Below, one piece after another: positions 11,401 to 24,848 of a DNA stretch of 64,000 bases; position 1 is the first letter of the stretch, and the number at the start of each line of letters is the position of its first letter. The DNA comes from Stenopsyche tienmushanensis. Lineage: Eukaryota; Arthropoda; Insecta; Trichoptera; Stenopsychidae. The position numbers and the translations under genes were made by a program. The notes beneath the pieces are model-generated. The model made no database searches. It had not been told where the DNA came from and worked only from the letters and a program-made list of their open reading frames with translations. The stretch spans positions 1,240,001 to 1,304,000 of the forward strand of contig WACJ01000007.1 in NCBI GenBank assembly GCA_008973525.1. The letters are read 5' to 3'.

Positions 11401-12566
11401 CAGTGTTCACCAACAGGTGGTCCGCGACCCGGTGCCAAGCCGCATAGACTTTCCGCCGGGCCGTAAACAATACGCCATATTTCAAGAAATTCAGTTCTCA
11501 AAGGAAATATTTTGCAAAGGAGTGATGATACTTGGCTAAATGACTCATTCTAAAACGGTCTCATGGTCCAATTCGGCCTTACTAGAACACTTTTTGAGCG
11601 AGGAATGGATGAGTAGACTCGCATATATGGCTCTACAGAGGTTTTATACAGATATTTTTAAGCTGAGAAATAAGGTCGATGCATTTAAAAATAAGCTGGT
11701 CCCTTGAGATTGTCGTTGCCATTTTTGCAAGAATTTTTAATTGCTGCTGACATTGACAGGAAAGGTGATTTGGATATGGTTTGAAATAGTTTTGGATACC
11801 AATGAAAGATGATTAAGCTGTAAAGCTATAAATTTATACATTTACTAATGTCATTTTCAACAACCTATTCATGCGAAAAAACATTTTCGAGATTGATCGC
11901 GGCGCAATCCGTAACAATGGTCTTGACCCACGAGTCGGCTGCGATGAACGACAGAACACGTTTATCATTTCATTCGCTCGGCGATAGAAGTCTAAGAAGA
12001 AAAACCAGTGGCAAGCAAGCGAACGTGCGTGATACGGAACAAATGGGTGATTAACCACCCGAGGGTAGACGCTTTGTCGAACCATCTTCTCGAACTCAAA
12101 GTTGATCATCTTCTCGAAGATCCTCCCCTGTTGGGGTCCAAAAGCGATTAGAAAACCCCCACCTTCCCCGAGATCTTCCTCGGTCAGGCATGGGGTCGAA
12201 GAAGCTGATCGTCTGAGGAGATCCTTCTCCGTCGGAGTCTGATAGTCAACTCTGTTGTTCGAAAAAGTCCTTCTTCGTCGAGATCGACTCCACAGCTCCC
12301 TTGTACTGGGCGCCTTTTCTTCCCGACGTAATATCTTCTATTGCGGTGCAAAATCCCAACGTTTTCTTTGGTAGTTATTTCTTTTGATAATTATGCTTTG
12401 ATCTCCTTCGGGTTCTTTTTTAAAAACCCACCGCCTTTTTGACAATCTGCAATTTTTCTAGAATTTCCTTCCACGTTACATAACCATTTTTATTTCAATA
12501 TTATTGATCAGTAAATTTTTCCTTTTTTTTATCAGTTCACAGGTATAAAAAGGTTGGTGAACACTG
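11401..12566 (+). mobile_element. hAT transposon, degenerate, with transposase remnants
   Basis: The terminal inverted repeats CAGTGTTCACCAAC and GTTGGTGAACACTG match exactly over 14 bp. The flanks GTCTAAAT and ACCTAAAT form an eroded 8-bp TSD. Inside, broken frames retain EEWMSRLAYM (about 11600) and the hAT C-terminal dimerisation motif STTYSCEKTFSRL (about 11855-11895). The 3' part (12040-12330) is a GC-richer block that is also seen at 63540-63700. Frameshifts and stops make it inactive. Confidence 0.85.
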
Positions 12567-13790
12567 ACCTAAATTACTATACCAACATTTAGTCTTTTTT
12601 TTAATGGGTTATTTTAAAAACAATACATAAAGTAATGTAATTAAATTTTAAATGTTTACATACAATGCTTTACCCTTTTACAAACATTTTTTTGTTCATC
12701 AAAATATCTTGAGAATTCTTGAGGAATTTGAGAAATGAAATTGTGAATTCTCATTTCTCGAGAAATGAAAATCATTGAAAAATTAGAATCTATAGTTTTT
12801 ACAATCTTCTTTTTGAGACCTGCTAGAATTTATATTAGATCCAATTACAGAACATCTTCCCTGCGAGTTTTTACCACATTTTATTTAAGGGAAAGCTCAA
12901 TTTCAATAAGAATATTATAACTAATTATATTAGATCAGTATATCTAAATTATTCTTCCAAGTTACGATCCATAACAATAAGAATTAAGGTAGAATCTCCA
13001 CTTAAAAATAGTAAATGGCAATCCTTCTGATACTTCATATTAAATATATTGCAACATAACGTCCCATCACATAAGCACAATAATTATGAGAAAAAAAATG
13101 ATAACAATGATTTGCTTTCCAACAATTCTCTCGCAGCGGTGGCGAATCCCACCTCTGCAGGAGAGCGCTAGGCCCCGGGGCTCCTGGGCGCCCCCCTGGG
13201 TGCTCTGTTACAACCCCCATGATTCTCATGCGTAAATTCGTAAATAAAAACACTCTTCATAAAAGTTGAAATGCCTGCTAACGCTCTAAAAGCGTCAAAG
13301 CTTGACTTATTTACCGTCAACCCTTTGTTCGTTTAATAAAATTACAAGTAAATAATTCGGTTGAACGCCACCTAGCCCTTGTATCTCAAAGGGGCTTTTT
13401 TGCTCCTGGGCGATGTTTCATATTAAAATTAATATTAATAAGTGCGAATTCATTTTTCATCACTACAAGTGTAAAAGTCAGCATAAAAAAGTCAAAATTA
13501 ATGTCTTGGTGCTATTTATTTATATCAAGACTATTATAGCTGGCAGGCTTTATTAATTGTCTCAGTGTTTTTTGTTTTTCAAATTCGATAAACTCATTTC
13601 AAAATTTTTCTCATATTCTTGTTTGGACCCAAAACTTCTACAGTGAGACTTATGAACTTTCACATGCTATTTATATTTGGTTACCAAACGTCTATTGTTT
13701 GCGAACTGGGACATCTGAAAATCAATCCGATATGTATCATAATACTACGTAGCAATCATTTCAATTGTATCAGCGGCGTCATGAAATATA
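12567..13790. other. Intergenic, with a partial LTR-like GC block
   Basis: Mostly AT-rich. At 13115-13212 a GC-rich block ends GCTCTGTTACA, resembling the end of LTR family B (33567). The other end is not identifiable. Nothing else was recognised. Confidence 0.4.
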
Positions 13791-14330
13791 GCTGACCCGC
13801 AATAATCCGGCGCCCCTTGTAATCCGACAACCCAATACAAGTATATTAAATATGTACGGTAAAGCTTTGTCAGTATAAAAAATACAAAACGTGTGATTCT
13901 GGACCGTCTAAAGTGTAATTACCAAACGATCCACAATTTATGATACAAAAAAGAGTCGCAAAGGGCAAAGTTTAAAAAAGCTAATCATCCAGACGTGGAG
14001 GAAGCTTTATATATGTGGTTTCTTCGGGAAAGAAACAGGCATACACCTATTTATGTATCCATATTGGCCATGAAAACAAATTTGTTTTACAAAGAGATAA
14101 CAAAAAATGACAAGGGATAGTTAAAACGCTTCAAAAATCGTCATGGAATACTTGATAACGGTTTTTATTTGTTATAACCGCTATGGCCATTGTTTTTATG
14201 ACGTTAATTCTATAATATGAAACATTGTGTTATCTATGTATATCTCATAATTTTTATACTTTTTTCGGATTACAAGTACTCCTTTCTAAAAAGTTCCGGA
14301 TCATAAGGGGTCAGTATTCTATAGTCCGAT
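13791..14330 (+). mobile_element. Tigger/pogo-like element remnant with CENP-B-type HTH fragment
   Basis: The ends are inverted: TGACCCGCAATAATCCGG on the left, and CCGGATCATAAGGGGTCA on the right. A frame at about 13985-14110 reads KANHPDVEEALYMWFLRERN followed by LFYKEITKND, the layout of the second DNA-binding helix-turn-helix of CENP-B/Tigger transposases. A related scrap (KLFYKELTIK) is at 38645-38685. The catalytic DDE domain is missing. Confidence 0.65.
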
Positions 14331-15372
14331 ACCACGTTGCAAAATTTTCATCAGATTATCGCGGGTCCATAGTCCATATGGTCTAATGGCTTTATTTATC
14401 GAAACGTGATTAATTAAATCTTTCAAAGAAATAATTTAATATATGTTTTTGATTAATTAAAATACGGAGAATTCTATCAAATGATAACATTGTTTATTAT
14501 TAATGTCAATAAAAAGATTATAGATAGTGACAAAAATTTCATATATATTTTTATTAATCAAAATACGGAAAATCCTATCCAATGATAGCATTGTCTTATT
14601 TAAAATTAAATTTATAATCTCACATCTTTATATCACAAGATCAACATAAAAATATATTTTGTGTTGAAACCTCTTTTCCCAATTTTAATTTAGAGATTTG
14701 CCATATCCATGCGAATTTTGAAACAAATCGTCTTAATAGATAAACCATCAAACAATGACAAAAAGCTCATGTCCGTTTTTTAAATTAATTTCCGATTGCG
14801 AAGCATTTCGATCAAAAAGGGAGCGAGCCCTTTGTTAATTGCATTCCAGGGCGGCATAATTTTAATAATTCAACGTTGAAATATTTGGGTGCGATAGAAT
14901 TCTCTGAGTGCACTTTGCATCCTGAACTATGTGCATTGTACCCAGGAGGGGTAAGTTACCATCCCTTGCGGACCAATTCGTTTTTATCCCGTTGCACCCT
15001 CGTCGTTTCGCTGGAAATAAAGGAAGCTTTGTTGTGTGCCCGGCATCCAGTTTTGTGCTCCTGTCGAAATAATGTTTGCCATTCGTTAAATATTTTTCGA
15101 TTGTTCGTAAAGGTCTTCACCGGATTTCGTATAATATATATTATCGATCTGCATGAATTTATTATAATGAAGCCCAAATTATAACAGACTTCAAACACTA
15201 TTACAATATGTCTATTTATATTTCTTTGTATTCTATTTATAATATTAATTAGTGATTAGTCTGAGACGCTTGCAAAGTGCTGAGGCTTGGTAGCGAATTT
15301 AACACATTTTGGGCCGCTATATTTCGTATAAAATGTCATCTGGAGTCAGCGCAAGTTTTGAAAAAATTTTAA
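14331..15372. other. Intergenic; no supported gene
   Basis: A moderately GC stretch at 14870-15180 is open in one frame for about 100 codons, but has no recognisable domain or splice context. The rest is AT-rich. Confidence 0.45.
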
Positions 15373-15726
15373 AATAAGATTTCCTTTATACAAATTAATA
15401 TAATTCTCAAACCAGCAAGTGGATTGACAAAATATTTTCTGAGTGAAATATACGATTTGCTCTCAACTTATGCCGTGCTTGCCAGCGTGATAAAATACAA
15501 AATGAGAAAAACTCAATTTTTAAAAAAAAAAATAACAATAAGAACAATAATGTATATATCCTCGAACTTAATACTGGGTCATAAAATAGACGTTTTGGGG
15601 TTCGTAATAAAAAAAATCGAAACCAAAAACTATAAGGCGCACATATCAAAATCATTGAATTTTATCGTGGAATATTTTGAAAAAAATCCTATAATTTCAC
15701 ATTTAAACCGTCATAGCAAGAAATAA
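15373..15726 (+). CDS. Unrecognised lysine/isoleucine-rich ORF, possible terminal exon
   Basis: A frame open from 15373 to the TAA at 15724-15726 has no in-frame ATG near its start. An acceptor-like TTCTCAAACCAG precedes 15415. From there it encodes about 104 residues beginning PASGLTKYFLSEIYDLLS and ending SHLNRHSKK, with balanced amino-acid use rather than simple repeats. A poly(A)-signal-like AATAAATAA follows within about 40 bases. No upstream exon was identified and no family was recognised. It could be a terminal exon, a mobile-element ORF or chance. Confidence 0.25.
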   Translation, partial: NKISFIQINIILKPASGLTKYFLSEIYDLLSTYAVLASVIKYKMRKTQFLKKKITIRTIMYISSNLILGHKIDVLGFVIKKIETKNYKAHISKSLNFIVEYFEKNPIISHLNRHSKK

Positions 15727-15789
15727 CTATCTTGTAGTTTGCAATTGATTTTTAATCTAAATAAATAATTATTTTGTGCAATTGGCTTA

Positions 15790-16350
15790 AAAAAATACTT
15801 CTGAGCTTTTTATTTACAAATGGTTTCTCCACAGTATAGGGCATGTCCCCAGACAAAGAAATTCATTGGTGTCAGGTTGGGAGACCGTGCGAGCCACGGA
15901 ATAGGGAACGCCTCCAGACAAAGGAATTCATTGGTGTCAGGTCTGGAGACTGTGCGAATCGCGGAATAGGCCTGCCAAAATAATTAATTTACACGAAAGA
16001 TGTGCCCACAAAAGAAATCCTAATTGAAGAAATAAGCACCCCGCATTTACAAAAATTAAAGTGGAAATACTACTTCAGACAAATACCAATTTGAACAAAT
16101 TTTGTAAATAAATTTAATAAAAACATCTTAAGCGTAAAAAGTATTTACTTAATCATAACCCTGACAAACCGGTACCTCATTTTTTAAGTTTAACGACTTA
16201 TTTAATGATTTGTATGATATGTAGCATGTTGTTGGAAAGGGTATGAACTAGAAGTACATATTTTTAAAACAAAACTAAGCTCAAAATAGTTGTTAGTTTT
16301 ATGTTTAGAGAATTTAGAAGTTGACATTTATCATTCGTTTGCACATTTTT
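15790..16350 (+). repeat. Second copy of the 65-bp-unit composite repeat
   Basis: Two units begin near 15868 and 15933 (spacing 65), followed by the AGATGTGCCCACAAAAGAAA and ACATCTTAAGCGTAAAA blocks. A 3' stretch (16230-16350) is matched in reverse at 24690-24850. Confidence 0.7.
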
Positions 16351-18046
16351 TGTGAACTCTTAAACTTTCTTTAAACCAATTGCATAAAATAATGATTTAT
16401 TGAGATCAAAGACACATTGCAAAATATAAAAACAGTCATTTTGTGCCATTACGACCACAGATAAAAAAGCTATGACAGTTTAAGGATGAAATTTTGGGGA
16501 AATATTTCTTCAAAAAGTTGAAAAAAAAATCTAGAAAATGGATGCACAATTTCACTTTGATCATTGAATGTCACATCATTTTGATGATGTTGATGATAAA
16601 TTTTCAGGTAAATGGTGATTGAAACTGGTTAATACTTTAAGAGAAATTGAAAAAAAAACTATGTTTTGCTACTGTGGAATTCAATAATTAATTCTAGCCT
16701 CCATCTTTCGAAACATTCACAAGGAAATTTGCTGCATATTTAACTGAATAATTTCATTTTTGTGTATTTTTTTAGCACACATTTTTGGCTTATAAATGAT
16801 GAAAAAATTAACGTGTTATTATCATAAAATGGAGTGACGTTAGTAACACTTGGTCTGGTGAAATCTATAAAGCACAAGCGATCCTACTTATCTACCAATA
16901 ATAGCCGACGTCAGGATACAAACATCAATATTATTCGATATTATAATATAACACGTTGATAATTCAAGGTGTATTCTCTTTTTTACTTTAAATTGTTGGC
17001 ATTCATAATTGACATTGGGCGACAGCAAAGTAATACGAGTTTATCTTTCAAAGTTAGACAGTCCTATTGTAACAATGCCACCGTTGCATACAAAACATTA
17101 CACTGTCAAATTTGACGGGGGGATAATTCCTGTGACGCTGCTGAACGATTTGACAGTTTAATTTAGCCCCACATACGAATGGAAATGTAACCGGTTCTCT
17201 TAGCTACCATTACAATTGTTCTGATTGACGCCTTAGATATTTATTTGCCATTTTTTTATAATGAGCTCATCGCTATTATCATTATCGTTTATTTATTTGC
17301 CAATTCAATATCTACGGTGATAATCTTAACAAATCACAAAACAAACGGTACATAAGAATGCATTTTTGATATAGCGGTATTAATTGATCATTGTTAAATT
17401 CCTGAATAAGTCTGCTGATATTAAGACGATGAAATTGTCAGATAAGCACACAATAATATGTACATCTATTGCGTATTTATTGTGCAAAAACAGGCCCTCT
17501 CATTTCACGAAATTAAAATATTCTTTATTGATAGAGCACTTTGAAAAGAGAGGGCAGTCATTCAAAGTACACCCCCGTTTTCATCTAGGGTACACAAGCG
17601 TATTATTGCATCTATCAGATTTTAAATAGCAAATATTAAATTATTACATTAGCTTGATGCGAAATTTAGGCGTGTTTAAATGTAGATATTTGATGAAAAA
17701 TAGTCAAATGATGTATCTAACAAGGGAATGTGTTTAATTTAAAGAAAACGACAGTTATTTGCAATGAATAAATAAATATCGATAGCACTCGAAAGACGCA
17801 CATATGCGTAACCCGATGGGAATGTGTTAATCTACGAAATCCCGTGGACATACAATAAAATGTATAAAATAATAAATCCGTTAAAACATATTCAAACAAG
17901 CAAATCCCTACATTAAATTGTCAATGAACGAATCTGCTTGGAAAAAAACTTTAAAACAGCAACTGAACATAAAAAAATCAGGAGCCCGCTCGGGTCATGT
18001 TTTTCTCAATTCATTAAATGTAAATATTTTCTAACATTATCTAGAA
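16351..18046. other. AT-rich intergenic with one piggyBac-like end
   Basis: At 17790-17830 the terminus CGTAACCCGATGGGAATGTG followed by TTAA recurs (compare 8547 and 59446). The ORF at 17384-17629 has no recognisable features. Nothing else was seen. Confidence 0.45.
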
Positions 18047-18280
18047 CAGTGGAGATATAAAAAAAATATTTATCTATACATGAACAAGATATTTTCGTGG
18101 AATTATATACAGAAAACGTTGTAAGACGATCTATTTTTATCAACATTCGATCAAGAAATGTTTGCTTGTTTGAAAAATTAAATCACAAGGTTTGAAATAA
18201 AAGTTTGTTCAAGAGGGGGTCAGCGTAAGAAATTTTGCTCAAAAGGGGATGCGCGAACTTCATAAGTGTAAGAACCGCTG
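18047..18280. mobile_element. hAT-type MITE with near-perfect TSD
   Basis: It starts CAGTGGAGATATAA and ends AAGAACCGCTG. The flanks ATCTAGAA (18039-18046) and ATCTGGAA (18281-18288) agree at 7 of 8 positions. It is homologous to 3560-3822. Confidence 0.75.
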
Positions 18281-18501
18281 ATCTGGAATATTTATATGGT
18301 ACTAGGATCAAACGACTATATAAGTCGGCAACACTTGATCTGGCGTATCCTGTTAATAATTAGTTAAAGTTTATCCACATCTTGCGAAGAAAGGACTCCA
18401 TGTAATCCAGAAAGTCTTTTTCAAATCCGCTGGGTTCAAAATGGATCTTGGAGTTCATGTAGCCTTCAATATTGAACGCATGAGGAGGTGAATTTATGAT
18501 A

Positions 18502-19284
<783 letters not shown>

Positions 19285-19286
19285 TA

Positions 19287-20667
19287 TAGACAATATGGGT
19301 GTAAATCTTTCCTATGAATAAAGATTTAAGAGGTTTTAGTCCTGCGCTGGATTTCGTGAGGCTGCATTATAATAATGATGATAGATAAATCAGATAATTT
19401 GTAAAAACAATTTTGTTATAATCACTATTTCTTATACCATATTGTCCACGCTATTTATATTTATATATCCACACAATAAAAGCATGATGCGAATTACTAT
19501 GGCTTTGCTCTGGATCGCATTCGTCAAGCCTGTATTTAACCTTTGTATATTTAACACTCAAATTACAGCTAATTTGTGTCAATCATTATTTCGTTTGCGA
19601 ACAAAACGATTCGAATCGGACAATAGTGAGTATTGAGTGCCAAACGGTGCTTTTGTTAACAGAAGTCGAACGAAAACTATACTTAGAAATTAATCAATCC
19701 GTTTGGCAGACAACAAATGCTGCAATATCTATACGCGCAATAAAATTCGATAAATAGTTTCGACGTGAAGCACCGAAATACCCTTAAATAAATAAGTCTA
19801 AAGACGCACGTCGAGGATCAGACCCGTCAGTTACGCCCCGCATTATCTTACCCTTATTTGAAGATCGATACAAACAGCCCTCTTTGCAGACAAAAGTTCG
19901 AAACGTGCCAGAGTCCTTGTGTACCGGGATCGAACCAAATCCTCGGCTTAAGAAAGATAATTAAATCTCAAATACGACGATCTTTCGCATGGATGCATTT
20001 AACAAAGTAATTTTTGTATATTAGTACATATATAGATGCATAAAATCGGGCAATCAATCATTTTAAACAACTTAAAACTCGGAAAGAAACGGTTTTATAT
20101 ACACTTGACCCTTGTATTATGAGGTTCAAAGTACTACAAACACTAATAATTCTATTTAATCAATGCTAAAATTGAAAACTCTGTAATAAGCGATTGTCCT
20201 ACTTTTAGCGACTAAATATTTATATTTATCATGATAAGCGGCTAAACACTTTTATAATTCTATCTTGAATTTTAAACTTATTTCCATCAAAGTATAATTT
20301 TCTATTAAAAAATATTTTAATTTATTCATCCCTTTAGTCGAACGAAGCAAATTCTATCCGGACATTTGCCAAGAAAATCATGGAAATATCGTTGTTATTT
20401 ATATGACGATACGTTTTAGGTGTTCGTTAATTTTTTAATAGTTTCTTTATACAAGTATATATCATGATTTTGTAATGCAATTTTTTCCAATTGCAATTTT
20501 TGTTTTGTTAAATGAAGTACACATATGCATTCGCAAGTCTTTCCTTGCTCAAAAAAACCTATCTACTTAAAAGAATCCATATGGATGACCAATTAGCTAC
20601 GAACGTTAGTTGAAATTAATCCATAAACTCTTCTTAACTTTGAAATAGTATTTTTTTACATAATCTG
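19287..20667. other. AT-rich intergenic; weak tRNA-like B box only
   Basis: On the minus strand near 19930-19950, TGGTTCGATCCCGG matches a pol III B box, but no A box, stem or tail could be paired with it. This is a possible SINE scrap. No gene was recognised. Confidence 0.4.
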
Positions 20668-20855
20668 TATGGTAGGATGATCGCGTATTTGCGAGCGAAT
20701 TTCAGTGATTCAGAAAAGGTACTCTTGTACGTTGAGCTCGAAGAGAGACAGAGACGGATAAAACGTAGCGCAGTTCGGTAACTGTGCATGGGAGACAGAG
20801 ACGGAGAGACAGTGTTTATTTATTTAACTCATTCGTCGCTGCGCTCACTAGATAT
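20668..20855 (-). mobile_element. TTAA MITE (family T), reverse fragment
   Basis: In reverse orientation it carries the family blocks GTGATTCAGAAA, CGTTGAGCTCG and GGGAGACAGAGACGGAGAG, followed by the TTTATTTATT block. Confidence 0.6.
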
Positions 20856-21239
20856 GCAGGTCTCCGAAAAACGAATCAAGCGTCTCATTGTTACGTATTT
20901 CTATAACGACTTGCAAATGTTAACTTTACCAACGCATTTCTATAATGTCTTCCAGATGTCCCATAAGTTTCTTTCGCAAATGCGCACAAAGACATTTTCA
21001 TGCAAGAATCTGTATGAACCTGTGATGTTCTAAGTTCAATGTTAATATCATTGCATTCAGTTAGCCTCATTTCAACGTGCGATCTTCTCCAACGACATAA
21101 TGACTAATTTGTGGAATAAAGTTGGAATAGTTTCCTACCTTCTTGATCTTCACTATCAATTTGTAGATACCTTTATTTATCATGAAATTGCACAAAACTA
21201 CAGAAAATTACAATTTTAACATACTTCCTTCATTAATTT

Positions 21240-21500
21240 AACCCCTTAAGTGGATATGGCGTATATATCCGTTAAGACCAAAGTCCATGCAAAGTGGGTA
21301 TGACGGATATATCCGCGTTGTGAAAGTTAAGCAAACCTCAATAGAAAATGACGGATATGTCCGATTGCATTGTTGCGTACGTTAAATGTAAGAATGATTC
21401 ATTTCGGGAACTGACTTGTTCGAGCTTGATGATACTATTTGATGATACTACTTGATGATACTATTTTCGTATACTAGATATGACGCGTTACTACGGACAC
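21240..21500 (+). mobile_element. piggyBac-like left end with repeated ATATCCG palindromes
   Basis: TTAACCCCTTAAGTGG opens at 21239. Within the next 120 bp the palindrome-like motif occurs three times: GGCGTATATATCCG, GACGGATATATCCG and GACGGATATGTCCG (about 21259, 21311 and 21349). TTAA plus a C-rich end plus subterminal repeats fits piggyBac-type architecture. The right end is not identified. Confidence 0.5.
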
Positions 21501-21999
21501 TTTTAACAATGAATCAAAACGTTGAAAGGATTAATGATGGTTAATGTGAAAGTTGAAATTGTTTTGCATTTGCAATTTTTTTTTAATTTTAGGTTTAGTC
21601 CAATTGCGAATACTTTTTTTTAAGAAATCAAAAATCGATTTTTTTCGCTCGGTTTCATGTTCTCTGTACCAAGAACTTTATTACATATAACACACTGAGA
21701 CTTTTCCATATTCCTGTCAACAACGTTGTAGAAATGCTTCTTTATACAAGCGCTTTTTTCCAGAAGCAGAAGTCATTTCACTTAAAATACTGTCACAAAT
21801 GCGAAAGTGCAAATTAGTGGTCGAGTAAATTGAAACTGTATCGTCTCCGTCTCTCGTCTCTTCATCCCTCTCCTTGCGAAAAGGATTACTAGAAAGGCAT
21901 TAGAACACAGTGAGAGACTTCTTGGAAGAGAGTGCAAGCCATATGATGCTCATCAGTCATTTTATTATTATATCTACATACTGAAAATGAATATTGTCA

Positions 22000-22063
22000 T
22001 TACCCCCGCAAAAAAGCCGTTTTACCCCTCGAGGGGTAATTCCCCCCAGGTTAGGAACCACTG
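22000..22063. mobile_element. hAT right terminus fragment
   Basis: It ends CCAGGTTAGGAACCACTG, a typical hAT terminus, preceded by the palindrome TTACCCCTCGAGGGGTAA. The left end was not found. Confidence 0.45.
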
Positions 22064-22074
22064 CTCTATGAGAA

Positions 22075-22640
22075 TATCCAACGTAAACGGTCTTGGAGCA
22101 AGGGTACAGAAGCTTGTAACTCTAGCTAAAGCTGGCCTACATCCAAAACAAGTTTTGCTATTCATTTGGTGGGACTGGAAGGGGGTAGTTTATTATGAGC
22201 TACTTCAACAGGGTGAAACGATCATTTCAAAAAATTATTGTTTCCAAATAGACAATCTAAAGGATGCAATTGCCAGAAAACGGCCAGAATTAGCGAACAG
22301 ACGAGGCGTTGTTTTTCATCACGATAACGCTAGGCCTCGTGTGTTTTTGCTCGTCAGAAATAAATTATTATCATTTGACTGGGATGTTTTAGCTCATCCT
22401 CCATACTCTCCGAACATTCCCTCTTCAGATTATTATTTATTTCTTTCATTGAAAAATTCTTTACGTGGTAAAAATTTTAATTAAAAAAATGATATAAAAT
22501 GTACTCTTGATCAATATTTTGCCAAAAAACCTGGGAAATTTTGGCAATAAGGCATTATGAGGCTTCCAGAGAGATGGAGAAAGGTAATAGAACAGAATGG
22601 ATCATATATTATTCAATCAATTTTCATGTAATACAAATTA
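22075..22640 (+). pseudogene. Mariner transposase, C-terminal catalytic part (D34D), decayed
   Basis: The frame 22075-22484 encodes the catalytic core. The aspartates lie in LFIWWDWKG, VFHHDNARP and IPSSDYYLF; the last two are 34 residues apart, the D34D signature of mariner transposases. Past the TAA at 22482 the same frame continues with DQYFAKKPGKFWQ, another stop, then RLPERWRKVIEQNG, the usual C-terminal motif. The N-terminal DNA-binding half is missing. Single stops in an otherwise readable frame suggest fairly recent decay. It resembles the mellifera-type mariners of insects. Confidence 0.88.
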
Positions 22641-22799
22641 TTTTTTATTTTTTTCTTAATATGAAAATGAAAGAAACTTATGGGACACCTTAATATTTTT
22701 CGAGATCGATCTCGAAACTTGCATTCCTACCTTTATTAACTTTATTTTTGTTAATTTCACTAATGACAGAGCCAAGCTTATTGCTCTAAGATAAAACAA

Positions 22800-23080
22800 C
22801 ACCTGATAGAAGATGCGCCACATGTCGTCCATGTTTATCCCGCGCATTATAATATTGCATCAGCTATTCTCTCTGTTTACGCTCCTGACTGTCGAATTTA
22901 GGCCCCGTGAGAAACAACACCGATTCACGTTGGGCGACGAGAGTGTTAAATATAAGCTTCATAAGCGCTGCTGCGGTCCTGACAGATAGGTGGATTTGTA
23001 CGGATGATAAATGGCGGACAAGCAAATATAGCATCTAAGACTATGAAGATTTTAAATTAGTTCACTACTCAAAGGGTTAA
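22800..23080 (-). mobile_element. TTAA MITE (family T), reverse copy
   Basis: It ends CACTACTCAAAGGGTTAA (TTAA 23077-23080), the reverse of the 7637 left end, and carries the reversed blocks GGATGATAAATGGCGGACAA and AAGCTTCATA. The distal end is lost. Confidence 0.65.
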
Positions 23081-24639
23081 TAGACATCAAGTTTTTAAAC
23101 CTTTTTTAAACATATTGTAAATTTATAATAAAAACTTTATACAGTATGATAGACAGTGTATATATTGAGATGATACCACCAAGATTTTAGTGAAAATTTC
23201 ATTCAATCGTCTATTTAATCTTTTAAGATATTTTTTAATTCATGTTTTACTACAAATAAAACAATCTAATTGATTTTGAAACCTTTATGAATCTAAGCTT
23301 CCCGTAAAATATATTCCTATTTTTACTGGCTCCTGGATTAAGTGCTGCATTGGCGGGTGGATTGTCGAAAGCTGCGATTTGCTTACATTTTTTTCGACGA
23401 AATTCGTCCTTTTCCCAAACAGGGGACGTCATTAAAATTATTGCAAATTCATGCTTTGTTCATAAAAAGAAAAAATATCAAATGATACGGATATTCAATT
23501 GAAAAAAAGATGGAGTACGTCCAGCCATCGTTTCGAATATAAATCACGACACCTACATATAATACATAGATATTAACCCCGACGTAGCTATTGGGGTGCG
23601 GCCGGCATAAAGGGTTGCATATTTACTCGCATTTATACGCCGATATGTATACAAATGCATTTATGTTGCATAATCTGATATGCAAACACATTAAGTCGTA
23701 AAATTGGTTTTCGGCCTAAAGGATAACAGTTGAACACTTCTCCATGGGATCGGTGACGACTCAATCCCAACCCCGATCGTTCAGATTATCTGCATATAAA
23801 AACACATTTGCACGCGATATTTTAAATAGTCCTGTTGATTCAAACTCTTAAAACTATTTGAATTAGAGCATTTGAATTCATATCTTTTTCAACCGCCTTC
23901 CCGCTTTACAAAAAAAACTCATGGACGCGATGGCATATATAATTGAACTTGATCTAATTCTTACAATCATTGATTAAGAAATTTTCATTACATTGGAAAA
24001 ATAGGATCATAGAATAAATTATATAGAAAATATTTTTGCATTTAATTTTCTTATTCAATTTATTGGTGTTTTAGGAGACGATGATGAATGGATGTCGTAC
24101 AATGGATCATCAGATAGAGTTTAACATCCTTGCAATGTCATTAAAGCCACACGGCGTCGTTTAGCCGGCGATAACGACAAGCCCTCACACACAAAAGTAC
24201 AATTTAATCCCTTTACCCTGTGACATTACCGGCGCTCTATTGTGAGGAAGGACGATTAATTATCTGATAAAAAATATTTCTTTAAAAAATAGCAGCCTTT
24301 TTGCGAATAGGGCGATAATAACGCTTATTGAAGCGTTATCTGTAGTTTAACAAAGAAAATAGTTCTCAGGTCAGACTATGGAGAATGCTCGGCAGGGAGC
24401 TTTCATATGGTTATTAAATAAATCGTCGTTTATTTAACAAACAGCTCCACGAAACACTGTAAATTAAAATCACGTAAAAAATATACGAGAGTGTTTTAAA
24501 ATTATGAGATTTATTCCAGAATATGAACCACATTAAAGAAGCATGGAGATCGTAGGAAATGTGGAGATACACGAAACAACGATCATTACACTATTATAGT
24601 AATTATTATGTATAAAGGGTGTTTTGCACATGGATCGAC
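23081..24639. other. Intergenic; one TTAA-bounded GC patch
   Basis: At 23573-23612, TTAACCCCGACG leads into a short GC-rich stretch closing AAAGGGTTG, reminiscent of piggyBac-type ends, but no internal structure is visible. The rest is unrecognised. Confidence 0.35.
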
Positions 24640-24845
24640 AAAATTTTTGCTACGTTTCACACATAAGCCCTATGTCCTAAGTGTGAAAAAAAAAATACTT
24701 CTGAGCTTCCAAAGTCACACAAAATGTACAAACTAATGAGAAATGTCGACTTCTAAATTCTTTAAACCCAGAACCAACAACAATTTTGAACTTGGTTAAG
24801 TTTTACAAAGTTCCCTAGATTATACCCTTTCCAAGGATACTCTGA
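24640..24845 (-). repeat. Reverse copy of part of the 65-bp-unit composite repeat
   Basis: Positions 24690-24845 match 16230-16350 in reverse, and AATACTTCTGAGCTT matches 15795. Confidence 0.55.
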
Positions 24846-24848
24846 AAG

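Noticed and set aside
14876..15184. 102-codon plus-strand ORF as a gene
   Set aside because: No recognisable domain, splice context or codon pattern. The opposite strand is open over much of the same span.
19925..19955. Second SINE or tRNA from a lone B box
   Set aside because: No A box, tail or TSD could be found.
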